Positions 6,852 through 12,777 of a stretch of 16,725 nucleotides of DNA are shown one piece after another. The position numbers and the translations under genes are program-made. The notes below the pieces were generated by a model, which worked only from the letters and a program-made list of their open reading frames with translations, had not been told where the DNA came from and searched no databases. The first letter of the stretch is position 1; every line of letters starts with the position of its first letter. Location: assembly GCA_030019325.1 (NCBI GenBank), contig JASEFB010000040.1:1-16725 (forward strand). The letters are read 5' to 3'. Origin of the DNA: an archaeon (GTDB taxonomy: Archaea > Halobacteriota > Syntropharchaeia > Alkanophagales > Methanospirareceae).

Positions 6852-6892
6852 AAGCCCCATCCTCGCCACTCGGAATAAATTCCGAGGCATCC
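6852..6892 (+). repeat. copy B of the hairpin repeat
   Basis: This copy is related to 6082-6123: AAGCCCCA at the start, GCATCC at the end, and a perfect 8-base stem at 6869-6886 (CTCGGAAT / ATTCCGAG with a 2-base loop). The stem bases differ from copy A in a compensated way. The two copies lie in direct orientation on either side of vapBC, suggesting either a mobile cassette or remnants of IS200/IS605-type ends, which also carry subterminal hairpins. No transposase is present. Confidence 0.55.
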
Positions 6893-6915
6893 GTTAGCCG
6901 TAGGCTGCGTTTTTT
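6893..6915 (+). terminator. small hairpin plus T-run
   Basis: AGCC (6896-6899), loop GTA, GGCT (6903-6906), then six T's at 6910-6915 directly follow repeat copy B. This has the shape of an intrinsic terminator on the + strand, although no + strand gene precedes it. It may be a leftover of a former element. Confidence 0.3.
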
Positions 6916-6919
6916 GCAT

Positions 6920-6982
6920 AAATAAAGAAAGAGTAGAGCTTTTTAAGTTGGTAGCTCTACTTCTCAATTGTTTTCTTTATTT
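6920..6982 (-). terminator. long two-part hairpin, terminator of the TM2 gene
   Basis: An outer 11-base inverted repeat (AAATAAAGAAA at 6920-6930, TTTCTTTATTT at 6972-6982) encloses an inner 9-base perfect stem (AGTAGAGCT at 6932-6940, AGCTCTACT at 6953-6961). It begins 12 bases past the TM2 gene stop. On the minus strand the inner stem is followed by CTTTCTTTATTT, so it is a good terminator candidate. Confidence 0.55.
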
Positions 6983-6994
6983 GCTCTGCGATGT

Positions 6995-7387
6995 TTATCC
7001 ATGCTCGCTGAAAATTATTGAGTAAAGCCGCGCATTATAGTCATTTGCAGTTTTATAAGCATCGTAGATACCATAAAGCCAAGGAATAATGAGCCAACAA
7101 AATATTAGAATCAATATTCCCTTTCCAACTCTCCCCAGATACATCTGTCCCGCACCGGGTATGATGAAGCTGAGTAACGTGGCTATGCCTGCACTCTTTT
7201 TCTTTTGTTCGTAGTAGGACACTTTTTGGTTTTTATCCATGTCTTTCGTGAGCTCCTTAATTTGCATCGCTTCTGTTTCTTCCATCACTTTTGTCGATTT
7301 ACTCAAAACACTAATGACGACTATTATTATAACGATAGGAATCCCCAACACTAGAATCACTAACATTAGCTCACCTATTCCAATCAT
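6995..7387 (-). CDS. TM2-domain membrane protein
   Basis: This 130-residue protein has an N-terminal membrane helix (about 5-28, rich in I and V) and then a charged linker (residues 30-64, with EETEAMQIKELTKDMDKN). A TM2 domain of two helices occupies about residues 66-115, beginning SAGIATLLSFIIPGAGQMYL and ending in GIYDAYKTANDYN. TM2 proteins are widespread membrane proteins of unclear function. The start has AGGTGA 9 bases upstream on the minus strand and is followed by a strong terminator, so it is probably transcribed alone or with the small ORF upstream. A TATA-like ATACATATA lies at about 7420-7430. Confidence 0.8.
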   Translation of the reverse strand: MIGIGELMLVILVLGIPIVIIIVVISVLSKSTKVMEETEAMQIKELTKDMDKNQKVSYYEQKKKSAGIATLLSFIIPGAGQMYLGRVGKGILILIFCWLIIPWLYGIYDAYKTANDYNARLYSIIFSEHG

Positions 7388-7429
7388 TTTTCTTTCACCT
7401 CATTTCTTATATTTCATCGCCTATATGTA

Positions 7430-7510
7430 TTAAGTCACATACCCCGTACTTAAGTACAGGGCCTGCCCTTAAGCACGAGTGCCTATGACTTAAACTACAC
7501 TTTTATCACA
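7430..7510. repeat. four TTAAG units about 20 bases apart
   Basis: TTAAG occurs at 7430, 7450 and 7469, and a variant TTAAA at 7490: spacings of 20, 19 and 21 bases, about two helical turns. After each comes a loosely conserved (T/C)(C/A)ACA...CC(C/T) stretch. The array sits 43 bases upstream of the TM2 gene start, next to its probable TATA box. It could be a set of binding sites for one regulator. Confidence 0.45.
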
Positions 7511-7685
7511 GGTATAAAAAAGCTTTCCGATTTTTTATTTTTGATTGATGCTTTCCTCCAAAAAGTTTGTTATAAAGCGATATGTACCAGGTTTTGTGCG
7601 CTTTTTCCTTTTCTTCATCTACTACAACTACCGGTACAATATCGATTCTTGTCCACCTCCCTACTTCCGCCTCCGTTTCATTCAT
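7506..7685 (-). CDS. possible 59-residue protein, unrecognised
   Basis: A 59-codon ORF starts at an ATG on the minus strand and ends with TGA at 7506-7508. The translation looks coding: an acidic start (MNETEAEVGRW), a beta-like stretch DIVPVVVVDEE, then a basic C-terminal half (KTWYISLYNKLFGGKH). A TATA-like TTTTTATATT lies at about 7719-7730, placing a start site near 7699 with a leader of about 14 bases. The Shine-Dalgarno is weak. I recognise no family. It would be transcribed in the same direction as the TM2 gene. Chance cannot be excluded. Confidence 0.35.
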   Translation of the reverse strand: MNETEAEVGRWTRIDIVPVVVVDEEKEKAHKTWYISLYNKLFGGKHQSKIKNRKAFLYL

Positions 7686-7805
7686 ATCTTCTTAAGGTGA
7701 AGATAAGAATTGTCAAAACAATATAAAAACTTGATCTTGAAACACGACTAAGAAATTTATCTCAGCGAAGTTTCAAAAAGAAGTAAGGAGATAAGAGATT
7801 TAAGA

Positions 7806-7814
7806 TATATAAAA
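7806..7814 (+). promoter_or_regulatory. TATA box of the hdr operon
   Basis: TATATAAAA is centred 25 bases before the GTG at 7835, and the sequence just before the GTG (A-rich with C) has no Shine-Dalgarno. This predicts a leaderless mRNA beginning at or next to the GTG. An inverted repeat, TTATCTC (7757-7763) and GAGATAA (7788-7794), lies just upstream and could bind a regulator. The rest of the gap from 7686 shows no gene that I can support. Confidence 0.55.
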
Positions 7815-7834
7815 ACAAAATTCAAAAACAAAAC

Positions 7835-9058
7835 GTGGAAAAGATAGCTGATATCATAAACCGGACGAAGGCATACTATTGCGTTGAATGTGGGAAGTGT
7901 ACTTCAGCGTGCCATCTGTCTCGATTTGGTGACTACTCTCCTGACCGCGTGGTGGAAAGAGCATTGCTTGGCCTTCCGGTTAAACCTGATCTGAGAATAT
8001 GGTCTTGTTTGACGTGCAACAGGTGTAAAGAGGTATGCACCTATGGTGTGGACTATCCGGAGTTTATCAGGGAGCTTAGAAGTGTTGCCTTGGAGGAACG
8101 AGAGGGGGGGATATGTGCGCATGGAGAAATTTTTTCAGTGATGAAGCTCCTTGCACTCCCCCATGAAAACCCACAAAAAAGGCTTTACTGGCTATCAGAG
8201 GAGATGAAGGTGCTTGAGAAAGGAGATACGCTCTATTTCACGGGTTGCCTTCCTTATTTTGATATCGTGTTCAGAGACCTCGGAGTACATACGGTTGAGA
8301 TTGCGAGGAGCACGGTGAAGATTCTTAATAAACTGGGAATTGCTCCTGTTGTAATGAACGACGAGGTATGCTGCGGGCATGACCTCTTTTGGAGTGGAGA
8401 TACCGGGACATTTAAGCGATTGGCATCCATCAATATTCAAAACATCAAGAACAGGGGTGCCAAAAAAGTCATTTTCTCTTGCCCTGAGGGTTACAGGACG
8501 TTTAAGCTCGACTATCCCAAATTCTTTGATGTTGATTTCGAACTCGTCCATATCTCTGAACTATTATCAGAGAGAATAGAAGAGGGCAAACTTGAGCTTA
8601 AGCCCTTACAGGGCTTGCGGGTAAGCCCCTCCGGGGCTTGCAGGGGCACGGGCGGAGCCCGTGATGGGGCGGAGCCCCACAGTACAATAGATGAGCCAGT
8701 TACCTATCACGATCCATGCAGACTGGGGAGGCATCTCGGCATATACGATGCTCCACGGAGAGTTATAGCCGAAATAGCCAAGAATTTTGTCGAGATGGCG
8801 AGCACCAGAGAGAACTCGTTATGTTGCGGGACTTCTGGCTGGACCAATTGCGATAGTTTTTGCGAAGAGATAAGAAAAGAAAGACTGAAGGAATGTATTG
8901 ATACTGGCGCGAAAATTATGATTACATCCTGCCCAAAATGCCTGATTCATTTCAAATGCCACATGAGCAATAGAAAGGGGGAATACGACATAGAAATTGT
9001 TCCTTTTGAGGTCTTCGTTGCGAGAGCTATGGGGTTGGAGGAGGAGACAACGGAATGA
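7835..9058 (+). CDS. HdrC-HdrB fusion (HdrD-like heterodisulfide reductase subunit)
   Basis: This 407-residue cytoplasmic iron-sulfur protein has an HdrC-like N-terminal part and an HdrB-like C-terminal part. Two [4Fe-4S] motifs lie at C16-C19-C22-C26 and C58-C61-C64-C68. Two cysteine-rich CCG domains follow. The first has C138, C179-C180-G and C216, but the final cysteine is glycine (CPEGYRT, G219). The second is complete: C295, C330-C331-G, C366 and C369. In HdrB/HdrD these domains bind the noncubane clusters that reduce disulfides; here only the second looks intact. Residues 256-283, between the two CCG domains, are encoded by four tandem hairpins and look like an inserted linker. A leaderless GTG start is predicted. 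The stop TGA overlaps the next ATG and belongs to the repeat element beginning there. Confidence 0.88.
   Translation: MEKIADIINRTKAYYCVECGKCTSACHLSRFGDYSPDRVVERALLGLPVKPDLRIWSCLTCNRCKEVCTYGVDYPEFIRELRSVALEEREGGICAHGEIFSVMKLLALPHENPQKRLYWLSEEMKVLEKGDTLYFTGCLPYFDIVFRDLGVHTVEIARSTVKILNKLGIAPVVMNDEVCCGHDLFWSGDTGTFKRLASINIQNIKNRGAKKVIFSCPEGYRTFKLDYPKFFDVDFELVHISELLSERIEEGKLELKPLQGLRVSPSGACRGTGGARDGAEPHSTIDEPVTYHDPCRLGRHLGIYDAPRRVIAEIAKNFVEMASTRENSLCCGTSGWTNCDSFCEEIRKERLKECIDTGAKIMITSCPKCLIHFKCHMSNRKGEYDIEIVPFEVFVARAMGLEEETTE
8600..8679. repeat. four tandem hairpins in frame inside the HdrD-like gene
   Basis: There are four perfect stems in a row: AAGCCC/GGGCTT (8600-8616), AAGCCCC/GGGGCTT (8623-8639), CACGGGC/GCCCGTG (8647-8663) and TGGGGC/GCCCCA (8665-8679). 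The last two have GGA loops. The block keeps the frame and encodes a glycine- and arginine-rich linker of about 27 residues. The same hairpin types occur at about 9080-9118 and at 13579-13619, outside conserved coding sequence, so this is probably an inserted repeat tolerated at a domain boundary. Confidence 0.7.
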
Positions 9059-9516
9059 AAAATCCCAATGATCAAAAAGCCCTTACAGGGTTTTCGGGGT
9101 CGTGGGGCAGAGCCCCACACTACCAAATCCCAAGTAAATCCCAAAATCTAAATCCCAAGAAAGGGGAAGAGAAAATATATGATATACAAGAAAGGGTGTT
9201 CAGTTTTGCTCAAAGAATTTTGGAAATAGCAGAAAAACTCCCTCAAAATAGAGTTTGTGATGTGCTTCGGGCACAGCTTGTAAAATCCGGAACTTCTATC
9301 GGTGCTAATGTAGAAGAAGCTGATGGTGCAGTTACAAAACGTGATTTCATTAATAAGATTGCAATAGCAAGAAAAGAAGCGAAAGAAACCAAGTATTGGC
9401 TACGGTTAATCGCTGGGAAATATATAAAAACTGAACTTCTTGAGGAAGATATAATGGAAGTCCAGGAGATCATAAATATCCAGAGTGCAATCATTAATAA
9501 AACAAAAGGAGAATGA
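9055..9516 (+). CDS. four-helix-bundle protein (23S rRNA intervening-sequence protein family)
   Basis: This is a 153-residue protein. Residues 39-150 match the small four-helix-bundle family found in rRNA intervening sequences (TIGR02436-like), with the signatures QLVKSGTSIGANVEEADGA, KRDFINKIAIARKEAKET and KYWLRL. The molecular role of the family is not established; related Avd proteins act in diversity-generating retroelements. The first 38 residues (MKNPNDQ, then SKSQNLNP) are translated from the element's left arm and its hairpin and are not part of the usual family. I see no in-frame ATG or better start nearer the core. GGAGGAGGAG lies 8 bases before the ATG, which overlaps the HdrD-like stop by ATGA. 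It has no evident role in electron transfer and most likely belongs to the element, not to the hdr operon. Confidence 0.82.
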   Translation: MKNPNDQKALTGFSGSWGRAPHYQIPSKSQNLNPKKGEEKIYDIQERVFSFAQRILEIAEKLPQNRVCDVLRAQLVKSGTSIGANVEEADGAVTKRDFINKIAIARKEAKETKYWLRLIAGKYIKTELLEEDIMEVQEIINIQSAIINKTKGE

Positions 9517-9562
9517 AGAAGATTGGTAGTACTGGGATTTGGGATTTGTTTGGTAATATTGG

Positions 9563-9571
9563 TATATATTT
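9563..9571 (+). promoter_or_regulatory. TATA-like box in the right arm of E1, before hdrA
   Basis: TATATATTT is centred about 28 bases before the hdrA ATG at 9595. That ATG has only A-rich sequence upstream and no Shine-Dalgarno. A leaderless transcript starting from this element-borne box would explain how the gene is translated. Confidence 0.35.
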
Positions 9572-9594
9572 GAGGTTGGGATTTTCAAATAAAA

Positions 9595-10890
9595 ATGACA
9601 GTTAAATCAGTCCTTGTGATAGGTGGAGGAGTAGCAGGCATGCAAGCAGCCTTTGACCTTGCAGAAGCTGGTATAAAGGTTTGTTTAGTGGAGAAAACGC
9701 TTTCCATCGGTGGTCGTATGGCACAGCTGGACAAAACCTTCCCAACCAATGACTGTGCCATCTGCATACTCGCCCCTAAGATGATGGATTGCTATCGCCA
9801 TGAGAACATCGAGGTTCTGACTTTTAGTGAGGTGATTTCGGTTGAAGGTGAAGTTGGTTCTTTTAAAGTGAAAATCCTTAGAAGACCGAGGTTCATCGAT
9901 GAGGAGATATGCAATGGATGTGGAGATTGCGCGCGAGTTTGCCCAATGGGTATTCTGAACAAATTTGATATGGACCTCAGAGTGAGGGGAGGGGCGTATA
10001 TCCCATTCTTGCAGGCTGTTCCACTCATCTACGCGTTAGATAGGGAGAAATGCATGAGATGTGGATTATGTAAAGTTGTTTGCGGAAAGGATGCGATACA
10101 ATACGATCAAAAACCAGAAATTGTGGAGATGACCGTGAGTGCAACAATTGTTGCTACCGGATTTGATGCTCTTGATCCTTCTAGCATAACAGAGTATGGA
10201 TATGGACGATATGATAATGTGATCACCGCGTTAGAATTTGAGAGGTTGATCTGTGCTGCTGGCCCCACTGGTGGGCATGTGATGAGAAAAGATGGTAAAG
10301 AGGTAAAGAGAATCGCGTGGATACAATGTGTTGGAGCACGTGACACGAGGGATAACAGACCTTATTGCTGCTCGGTATGCTGCATGCACGCCACCAAGGA
10401 GGCAATCCTTACAAAGGAGCACTATCCTGAGGTTGAGACCTACATCTTGTATACCGATCTCAGGTGTTTTGGAAAAGGATTTCAGGAATACGTGAACAGG
10501 GCAAAGGACGATTACGGCGTGGAATATATCAGAGGGAAACCAGGCGAGATAAGGGAGAAGGAGGACACGAATTTGGAGATATTCTACAGCCCGTCTTCAG
10601 ACAAAGTTGAGATATTGGAAGTGGACATGGTCGTTCTTTGCACTGCGCTCATACCCAGTGAAGGTGTGGAAGCGCTCGCTGAAGTGTTGGGGGTTGAATT
10701 GGATGAGTATAAATTCTTCAAACTGAAAGATCCGTACAATTTTACCGAAACGACACGGGATGGCATATTTGTAGCCGGATATTGTCAAGCTCCGAGAGAC
10801 ATCCCTGAGTGTATAGCACATGGGAGTGCAGCGGCATCACGGGCGATGGAAGTTGTTTTAGGAGGCAATAGGAATGAAAAATCCCAATGA
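9595..10890 (+). CDS. hdrA: HdrA-type flavoprotein, short form with inserted ferredoxin
   Basis: This 431-residue protein is the FAD-binding core of HdrA, the subunit that bifurcates electrons in heterodisulfide reductase complexes. It starts straight at the FAD motif (VIGGGVAGM, 7-16) and keeps LDKTFPTNDCAICILAPKM (45-63). The inserted ferredoxin has two [4Fe-4S] sites: C106-C109-C112-C116 and C153-C156-C159-C163. The closing FAD motif GIFVAGYCQAPRDIPE spans 390-405. It lacks both the N-terminal cysteine-rich domain and the C-terminal ferredoxin of full-length HdrA. The following longer HdrA has exactly those parts, so the two probably form a heterodimer. The last residues (NEKSQ and the stop) are encoded by the left end of element E2. 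The start has no Shine-Dalgarno. Confidence 0.9.
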   Translation: MTVKSVLVIGGGVAGMQAAFDLAEAGIKVCLVEKTLSIGGRMAQLDKTFPTNDCAICILAPKMMDCYRHENIEVLTFSEVISVEGEVGSFKVKILRRPRFIDEEICNGCGDCARVCPMGILNKFDMDLRVRGGAYIPFLQAVPLIYALDREKCMRCGLCKVVCGKDAIQYDQKPEIVEMTVSATIVATGFDALDPSSITEYGYGRYDNVITALEFERLICAAGPTGGHVMRKDGKEVKRIAWIQCVGARDTRDNRPYCCSVCCMHATKEAILTKEHYPEVETYILYTDLRCFGKGFQEYVNRAKDDYGVEYIRGKPGEIREKEDTNLEIFYSPSSDKVEILEVDMVVLCTALIPSEGVEALAEVLGVELDEYKFFKLKDPYNFTETTRDGIFVAGYCQAPRDIPECIAHGSAAASRAMEVVLGGNRNEKSQ

Positions 10891-11040
10891 CAAATACTAC
10901 CAAATCCCAAGTAAATCCCAACCTCCAAATCCCAACCTGATTTCGAAAACCCAAAAGTTTGGTAGTATTGGTAATTATTTGAGTTTGGGATTTACCCAAA
11001 GGTTGGTAGTATTGGTACTTATTGTAATTTGGGATTTTCC
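10871..11040. repeat. palindromic element E2 (no conserved gene)
   Basis: The left end GGAATGAAAAATCCCAATGA is nearly identical to E1, and the right end is TTTGGGATTTTCC. Inside, ACTACCAAATCCCAAG at about 10897 faces two copies of TTGGTAGTATTGGTA. The whole could fold into a long imperfect hairpin. It fills the gap between the two hdrA genes. A 70-codon ORF starting with the element's ATG (10874) runs to 11086, over the next gene's start, but reads as repeat-derived sequence. Confidence 0.6.
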
Positions 11041-11052
11041 AAGAACTATAGA

Positions 11053-11069
11053 AATAGGAAGTTCCTATT
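11053..11069. promoter_or_regulatory. perfect palindrome over the ribosome site of the second hdrA
   Basis: AATAGGAA, a central G, then TTCCTATT: 8-base arms ending directly before the ATG at 11070. The first arm contains the AGGAA that would serve as Shine-Dalgarno. It could be an operator, or a structure limiting initiation. Confidence 0.35.
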
Positions 11070-12773
11070 ATGACCGAAGAGATTAGAATTGGCGTATTCA
11101 TCTGCCATTGCGGAATAAACATTGGGGGCGTTGTCGATGTACCAACGGTGGTGGAATATGCATCGACCTTGCCAAACGTCGTACATGCAGAACGCAATTT
11201 ATATACCTGCTCATCAGAGGGATTAGAATCAATAAAAGCTGCAATAAAGGAGCACAACCTTAACCGGGTTATCGTTGCCAGTTGCACGCCACGGACTCAT
11301 GAACCGCTCTTTAGAGCGACCTGTAAGGAAGCAGGCCTGAATCCCTATCTTTTTGAGTTCGTGAACATCCGAGACCAATGCTCATGGGTTCACATGCATG
11401 AGCCGGAGAGTGCAACTGAGAAGGCAAAAGACCTTGTTCGAATGGGAGTTGCAAAGGCTGCTCGGCTGGAACCACTTGAGGAATTAACCTCGGATGTTAT
11501 ACCTTCCGCAGTGGTGATTGGAGCTGGGATAAGCGGTATGACTGCTGCACTTAGTTTAGCGAGGAATGGATTCTCCGTTCACCTTATCGAAAAGGAAAAG
11601 GAAATAGGAGGGATGCTCAGGAACCTTTACAGGCTTTACCCAACCGATGAGCTTGCGGAAGAGTTTTTAGAGCAGCGAATAAAAGCTGTAAAAGAGCATA
11701 AAAGAATTGCATTACATCTCTCTACGTCTATTAAAGCTGTGGAAGGTTATGTTGGGAAGTTTAAGGTAATTTTGGATGAGAATGGGGTCGAGAAATCTAT
11801 TGATGCGGGGGTTATCATCGTGGCTACCGGGGCACAAGAATTTGAACCCGAGGGGTTGTATGAATACGGCGGAGAGCGAGTAATTACCCAGTTACAGCTT
11901 GAAGAGAAGCTGAAGAAGGGGGATTTGGACTGGGCTGGCATTAAGAATGTGGTGATGATTCAATGTGCCGGTGCACGGGGGGAGGTAGTCGGGTATTGTT
12001 CCAAGATATGCTGTATGAATGGGATAAAAAATGCGAAACTGATAAAAGAAGCTCATCCTGATATCAATGTTTTCATAGCTCATAATGAACTCCAGGCATA
12101 CGGGGAGGAATATGAGTTATATTACAGGGATGCGAAGAAGGCAGGGGTCAGATTCCTGAGGTTCCCGCTGGAACGAAGACCGCAGGTGAGGAGAAGCGAT
12201 GGAAAACTTATTGTGGATGTGTTTCATGAAAGGATGCAACTGGACATTCCATTTGAAGCCGACCTGGTGGTGTTATCAGTCCCTCTTGTGCAGAATCCTG
12301 ATGCAACGCAGCTATCAAAGATGCTCAAGGTCCCCCTGGGTCAAGACAAGTTCTTCTTTGAAGCACATATTAAACTGCGCCCGGTTGATTTCGCCACCGA
12401 TGGGATATTCCTGTGCGGAACTGCTCATGGTCCAAAGGACATCGGAGAGAGCATCGCACAGGGCTATGCAGCCGCGAGTCGGGCAACAATTCCGCTTGCA
12501 CGAGGATACGTGCATTCGGAACCTATAATCTCCTCGGTGAACGAGGAGCTGTGTGTCGGCTGCGGAATATGCGAATCGGTATGCCCGTATGGCGCAATAG
12601 AGGTGGTAGAGACCGAAGAAGGGAGGAGAGCACGGGTTACCGGTGTGAAATGCAAGGGGTGTGGCACTTGCGGCTCGAGTTGTATAAGAAGGGCGATTAA
12701 AATGTACCATTTCACTGATGAGCAGTTGATGGCGCAAGAAAGAGCTGCTGTGGTGACGGAGGTGATATCCTGA
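11070..12773 (+). CDS. hdrA: HdrA-type flavoprotein, form with N-terminal domain and C-terminal ferredoxin
   Basis: This 567-residue HdrA paralogue opens with the cysteine-rich HdrA domain (1-140): CHCG at 12-15, then C47, SCTPRTHEP at 71-79, C85 and C104. The FAD domain starts at VIGAGISGM (149-157) and closes at GIFLCGTAHGPKDIGE (445-460). The C-terminal ferredoxin has C495-C498-C501-C505 and C528-C531-C534-C538. Where HdrA normally has NDCAICILAPKM and the inserted ferredoxin, this protein reads PTDELAEEFLEQR and has no cluster motif. It therefore complements the shorter HdrA immediately upstream. A palindrome overlaps its ribosome site. The next gene follows after four bases with GGAGGTGAT inside this gene's end. 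Confidence 0.92.
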   Translation: MTEEIRIGVFICHCGINIGGVVDVPTVVEYASTLPNVVHAERNLYTCSSEGLESIKAAIKEHNLNRVIVASCTPRTHEPLFRATCKEAGLNPYLFEFVNIRDQCSWVHMHEPESATEKAKDLVRMGVAKAARLEPLEELTSDVIPSAVVIGAGISGMTAALSLARNGFSVHLIEKEKEIGGMLRNLYRLYPTDELAEEFLEQRIKAVKEHKRIALHLSTSIKAVEGYVGKFKVILDENGVEKSIDAGVIIVATGAQEFEPEGLYEYGGERVITQLQLEEKLKKGDLDWAGIKNVVMIQCAGARGEVVGYCSKICCMNGIKNAKLIKEAHPDINVFIAHNELQAYGEEYELYYRDAKKAGVRFLRFPLERRPQVRRSDGKLIVDVFHERMQLDIPFEADLVVLSVPLVQNPDATQLSKMLKVPLGQDKFFFEAHIKLRPVDFATDGIFLCGTAHGPKDIGESIAQGYAAASRATIPLARGYVHSEPIISSVNEELCVGCGICESVCPYGAIEVVETEEGRRARVTGVKCKGCGTCGSSCIRRAIKMYHFTDEQLMAQERAAVVTEVIS

Positions 12774-12777
12774 TCTG

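Larger units (their letters stand above)
9052..9587. mobile_element. palindromic element E1, carrying the four-helix-bundle gene
   Basis: The left end GGAATGAAAAATCCCAA and right end TTGGGATTTTC are inverted, and inside them lie further AAATCCCAA units (9123-9160) facing TTGGGATTTG-type units (9525-9550). The four-helix-bundle ORF sits between the arms. A perfect GC hairpin GTGGGGC/GCCCCAC (9102-9118) lies in the left arm. The same left end recurs at 10871 and 13778, each time in an hdr intercistronic gap. Boundaries are read by eye. Confidence 0.6.

Noticed and set aside
6082..6892. intact IS200/IS605 insertion sequence
   Set aside because: No TnpA or TnpB coding sequence lies between or beside the repeats; only the hairpin shape is reminiscent.
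6852..6915. tRNA or similar structured RNA gene
   Set aside because: The hairpins do not form a cloverleaf, and neither T-loop nor anticodon arm motifs are present.
7430..7510. CRISPR array
   Set aside because: Units are only about 20 bases in total with 5 strictly conserved; there are no repeat-spacer sizes and no cas genes.
7541..7726. 61-codon forward ORF upstream of the hdr operon
   Set aside because: Pyrimidine-rich leucine/phenylalanine translation, the shadow of the more plausible minus-strand ORF.
9055..9587. diversity-generating retroelement, because of the Avd-like four-helix-bundle fold
   Set aside because: There is no reverse transcriptase and no template/variable repeat pair with adenine-biased differences in the window.
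10874..11086. 70-codon ORF in element E2 (begins MKNPN)
   Set aside because: Not listed as a gene because it is wholly translated repeat sequence with no domain, though it is considered as a possible coupling leader in the findings.
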